A stretch of DNA of 64,000 nt from Paenibacillus sp. JJ-100 (GTDB lineage Bacteria > Bacillota > Bacilli > Paenibacillales > Paenibacillaceae), in NCBI RefSeq assembly GCF_948329825.1, contig NZ_CAOJCM010000007.1, positions 124,001-188,000 on the forward strand, given 5' to 3'. Positions 61,803-64,000 of the stretch are shown here, one piece after another. The translations under genes were made by a program, and so were the position numbers. Under the pieces are notes generated by a model. That model made no database searches. It saw only the letters and a list, made by a program, of their open reading frames with translations, and had not been told where the DNA came from. The stretch's first letter is position 1. Every line of letters starts with the position of its first letter.

Positions 61803-62833
61803 GTTATGAAATTGCAGGCATCGCCATACTGTGGACATTTCTGTTCGGTTATCTCATCGTAGCATCGATTGATTTCGGCGCAGGTTTTTTCAGTTTTTAC
61901 AGCATATTAACCGGACATGAAAACAAAATTCATAACATCATTCAGCGCTACCTCTCCCCTGTGTGGGAAGTGACGAATGTGTTTCTTATTTTCTTCGTGG
62001 TGGGGCTGGTTGGATTCTATCCCGACAGCGCGTTTTATTACGGCACGGCCCTGCTTGTCCCGGGTTCCCTGGCAATTGTGCTGCTGGCAATCCGAGGCGT
62101 GTACTACGCGTATAATACCTACGGCAACCACGGTAAAAACAATAAAATCTACCTTGCGCTTTATGGCGCAACGGGATTACTGATCCCGGCCGTGTTCTCC
62201 ACCATTTTGGCGATATCCGAGGGTGGAATTATTGAGCAGGTGGACGAAAAAGTTTTTTTTCGCTGGCGTGAATTTTTGACGAATCCCTATACATGGTCTG
62301 TGGTACTGCTAGCCTTGGTCAGTGTGCTGTATATCTCCGCGATGTTTCTGTCCTATTATGCGAAGCGTGCGGGGGACGAGACAGCTTTCGGAGTGCTTCG
62401 GGAATATGCATTGCTGTGGAGCTTGCCCACCATTTTTGCAAGTTTCCTTGCTTTTCTACAGATTAACAAACAAAACCCTGCTCATTTTGAGCAAATGGTC
62501 AATATGTCTTGGATGTTTATCGCATCTTTTATTTGTTTTGTTATCGCGGTGTCGCTCATATGGAAAGAGAAATATCTAGGCTGGTGTTTTATTGCAGTGA
62601 TGCTGCAGTTTGCTTTTGCCTGGTATGGATATGGTCGCTCTCATCTGCCATACATTCTGTATCCATATATCAACATCTACGACAGCTTTACCAACCGAAC
62701 GATGGGGATTGCACTAATTACGGCGTTTAGTCTGGGGCTGCTGGTACTGATTCCGTCTTTGATACTCATTATGAAGCTGTTCTTGTTCGATGCCAATTAT
62801 GTGCGCGGTAACACTGGGAAAAAGAAAGGATGA
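61799..62833 (+). CDS. cydB: Cytochrome bd-type quinol oxidase subunit II
   Basis: A 344-residue protein of about eight to nine membrane helices, the partner of CydA. The N-terminus has ILWTFLFGYLIVASIDFGAG, like the helix-1 region of CydB, and further on WEVTNVFLIFFVVGLVGFYP. The start is TTG 61799, inside the subunit I stop codon and 8 bases after GGAAGGAGG, so the subunits are translationally coupled. The length fits the shorter YthB/CioB class. A third small membrane gene follows after 7 bases. Confidence 0.93.
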   Translation: MSYEIAGIAILWTFLFGYLIVASIDFGAGFFSFYSILTGHENKIHNIIQRYLSPVWEVTNVFLIFFVVGLVGFYPDSAFYYGTALLVPGSLAIVLLAIRGVYYAYNTYGNHGKNNKIYLALYGATGLLIPAVFSTILAISEGGIIEQVDEKVFFRWREFLTNPYTWSVVLLALVSVLYISAMFLSYYAKRAGDETAFGVLREYALLWSLPTIFASFLAFLQINKQNPAHFEQMVNMSWMFIASFICFVIAVSLIWKEKYLGWCFIAVMLQFAFAWYGYGRSHLPYILYPYINIYDSFTNRTMGIALITAFSLGLLVLIPSLILIMKLFLFDANYVRGNTGKKKG

Positions 62834-62840
62834 TTTCGCC

Positions 62841-63110
62841 ATGCTTGTGACCATTTCGAGTGTCATGTACACGATATCTGTACTTCTCACAAGGCTATTA
62901 TCAGTGCTGAGATCTGCTACACTAATGGGTACCCATCCAAGCTTCCATTTGCAGCCCCTGCTGGAGGAAGGGGTAAAAGGTATACCGGGAATCACAGGGC
63001 TCAGCTTCTTTGAGACCCTTACGATCATGTATGCTCCTCCACTTATTATAGTGGCTGCGGTTGTTTTTCTATTTATATATATGGCGGTGTACAAAAATCC
63101 AAAAGATTGA
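62841..63110 (+). CDS. Small membrane protein, third cistron of the bd oxidase operon
   Basis: An 89-residue protein, ATG 62841, about 10 bases after AAAGGA and 7 bases from the cydB stop. There is a moderately hydrophobic N-terminal stretch and one clear C-terminal helix (PPLIIVAAVVFLFIYMAVYK). The middle (HPSFHLQPLLEEGVKGIPG) is soluble. I do not recognise the family. Tight linkage suggests an accessory or assembly role for the oxidase. A shadow frame exists on the other strand and is ignored. Confidence 0.65.
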   Translation: MLVTISSVMYTISVLLTRLLSVLRSATLMGTHPSFHLQPLLEEGVKGIPGITGLSFFETLTIMYAPPLIIVAAVVFLFIYMAVYKNPKD

Positions 63111-63190
63111 TCACATTAGTGCTGGTGGTACGTCTCGCCGGGAACCGGGTAATTGGACGTTAAGAACTGAGGAAGGGAGGAGGCCCCTTC

Positions 63191-64000
63191 ATGCCTAAAA
63201 TCCGTTATAACAATATCGATAATGTGAGCACAGACAAAACACTGAAGGAGTTCAAACAGTGGAGAGAACAGCGCCGACGCAAAGTAAAGGACTACACCTT
63301 TAAAGTCCCCAAACATGATCCTGAACTGGATTATTTACATGCCAATCGGGAAGAAACCACGATAACGTGGATCGGACACTCAACCTTTTTCATTCAATAT
63401 TATGGGTTAAATATCGTAACTGACCCGGTGTGGGCGGAGAAAATGGGATTTCAACGCAGGCTCGGTCCCCCTGGCATCCAAATTCAGGATATTCCGCCGC
63501 TTGACGTTATACTTATCTCTCATTCACACTATGATCACCTGCATCTGGCATCACTGCGTAAGTTGGTTACAGCGAAGACACTCCTGGTTGTACCGGACGG
63601 CCTGAGACGCAAAATGGTCCGTAAAGGATTCCATCGGTGTCAAGAGATGAAATGGTGGGGGCATCTGGTACTCGGTGGAGTCAAGATAACGTTTGTACCT
63701 GCTCAGCACTGGACACGCCGTACGTTGTTTGATACAAACACGTCCCATTGGGGTGGTTACGTACTGGAACCGAACCCTGTTAAACAGGGGGCTGAAGAAA
63801 GCGCTGCGGCGCTGGAAACCTCGGACAAGTCAGCTTCTGTTACTCCGGATTTACAGCAAGCAACTCGTGAGGAAATAGCAGCAGGCGATCCACCGATCCT
63901 TTATTTTGTTGGAGATACAGGGTATTTCAAGGAGTTCAAAACGATTGGTGAACGCTTTGACATTGATGTCACTCTGATGCCGATCGGAGCCTATGAGCCA
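63191..64000 (+). CDS. MBL-fold metallo-hydrolase, UlaG/NAPE-PLD-like (cut by window end)
   Basis: The open frame runs from ATG 63191 to the last base: 270 codons with no stop, so the C-terminus is missing. The N-terminal part reads TWIGHSTFFIQYYGLNIVTD, the metal motif is SHSHYDHLHLASL, further His in PAQHWTRRTLFDT and the metal Asp in YFVGDTGYFKEF. The pattern fits the beta-lactamase-fold family that includes NAPE-PLD and UlaG-type hydrolases of phosphodiesters or lactones. An insert of about 35 residues (near 197-230, Glu/Ala/Ser-rich) interrupts the domain before the DTG motif. The start follows GGGAGGAGG. Confidence 0.87.
   Translation, partial: MPKIRYNNIDNVSTDKTLKEFKQWREQRRRKVKDYTFKVPKHDPELDYLHANREETTITWIGHSTFFIQYYGLNIVTDPVWAEKMGFQRRLGPPGIQIQDIPPLDVILISHSHYDHLHLASLRKLVTAKTLLVVPDGLRRKMVRKGFHRCQEMKWWGHLVLGGVKITFVPAQHWTRRTLFDTNTSHWGGYVLEPNPVKQGAEESAAALETSDKSASVTPDLQQATREEIAAGDPPILYFVGDTGYFKEFKTIGERFDIDVTLMPIGAYEP

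Overview
The window looks like a chromosomal segment of a Paenibacillus-type low-to-mid GC Gram-positive (Bacillales). The evidence is an aa3-600-type quinol oxidase operon, strong AGGAGG-type ribosome sites with frequent TTG/GTG starts, an LplABC-style sugar ABC transporter without its own ATPase, SLH-domain surface proteins, a XylR/XylAB locus with a cre site, and a lysine riboswitch. I see no phage, transposase, CRISPR, rRNA or tRNA gene.

Layout. 1-3.2 kb: end of a qoxABCD terminal oxidase operon. 3.4-4.4 kb: a single MDR oxidoreductase. 4.5-8.0 kb: uronate (pectin-type) catabolism, kduI - DeoR regulator - kduD - TIM-barrel isomerase, preceded by an array of 10-bp-phased repeats. 8.3-9.6 kb: metY. 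9.8-17.3 kb: sucrose/fructan island (LacI regulator, two permeases, lipoprotein binding protein, GH32 fructosidase, ROK fructokinase). 17.4-19.6 kb: P1B-4 metal-efflux ATPase behind a Fur/PerR-like box. 19.7-23.5 kb: alpha/beta hydrolase, ZIP transporter, thioredoxin reductase, mini-glutaredoxin and a small membrane protein. 23.6-28.8 kb: xylR / xylA / xylB, with three 250-bp direct repeats between xylA and xylB. 29-34.9 kb: KDPG aldolase, a second alpha/beta hydrolase, a YcdB-like protein with SLH-like C-terminus, and a transglutaminase-like exported protein. 35-38.2 kb: lysine-riboswitch-controlled amino-acid permease and a CvfC-like HEAT protein.

38.4-60.1 kb is the most unusual part: a surface-glycan locus interleaved with signalling genes. 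Three minus-strand response regulators are each divergent from a plus-strand operon. Those operons encode a GT2 enzyme fused to a receiver-like domain, a flippase, two further glycosyltransferases, a very large GT-C-like membrane protein, ManC (GDP-mannose synthesis), two histidine kinases, and an SLH-anchored repeat protein with a deacetylase-like barrel. A free-standing copy of the receiver-like domain sits at the left edge. I infer that this is a regulated system for making and displaying a mannose-containing surface polymer. No experiment or database search backs that reading.

60.2-63.1 kb: a cytochrome bd-type oxidase operon with a 34-residue membrane peptide at its head and an 89-residue third cistron. 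The window ends inside an MBL-fold hydrolase. Aerobic respiration is thus represented twice, by a heme-copper oxidase at one end and a bd oxidase at the other.
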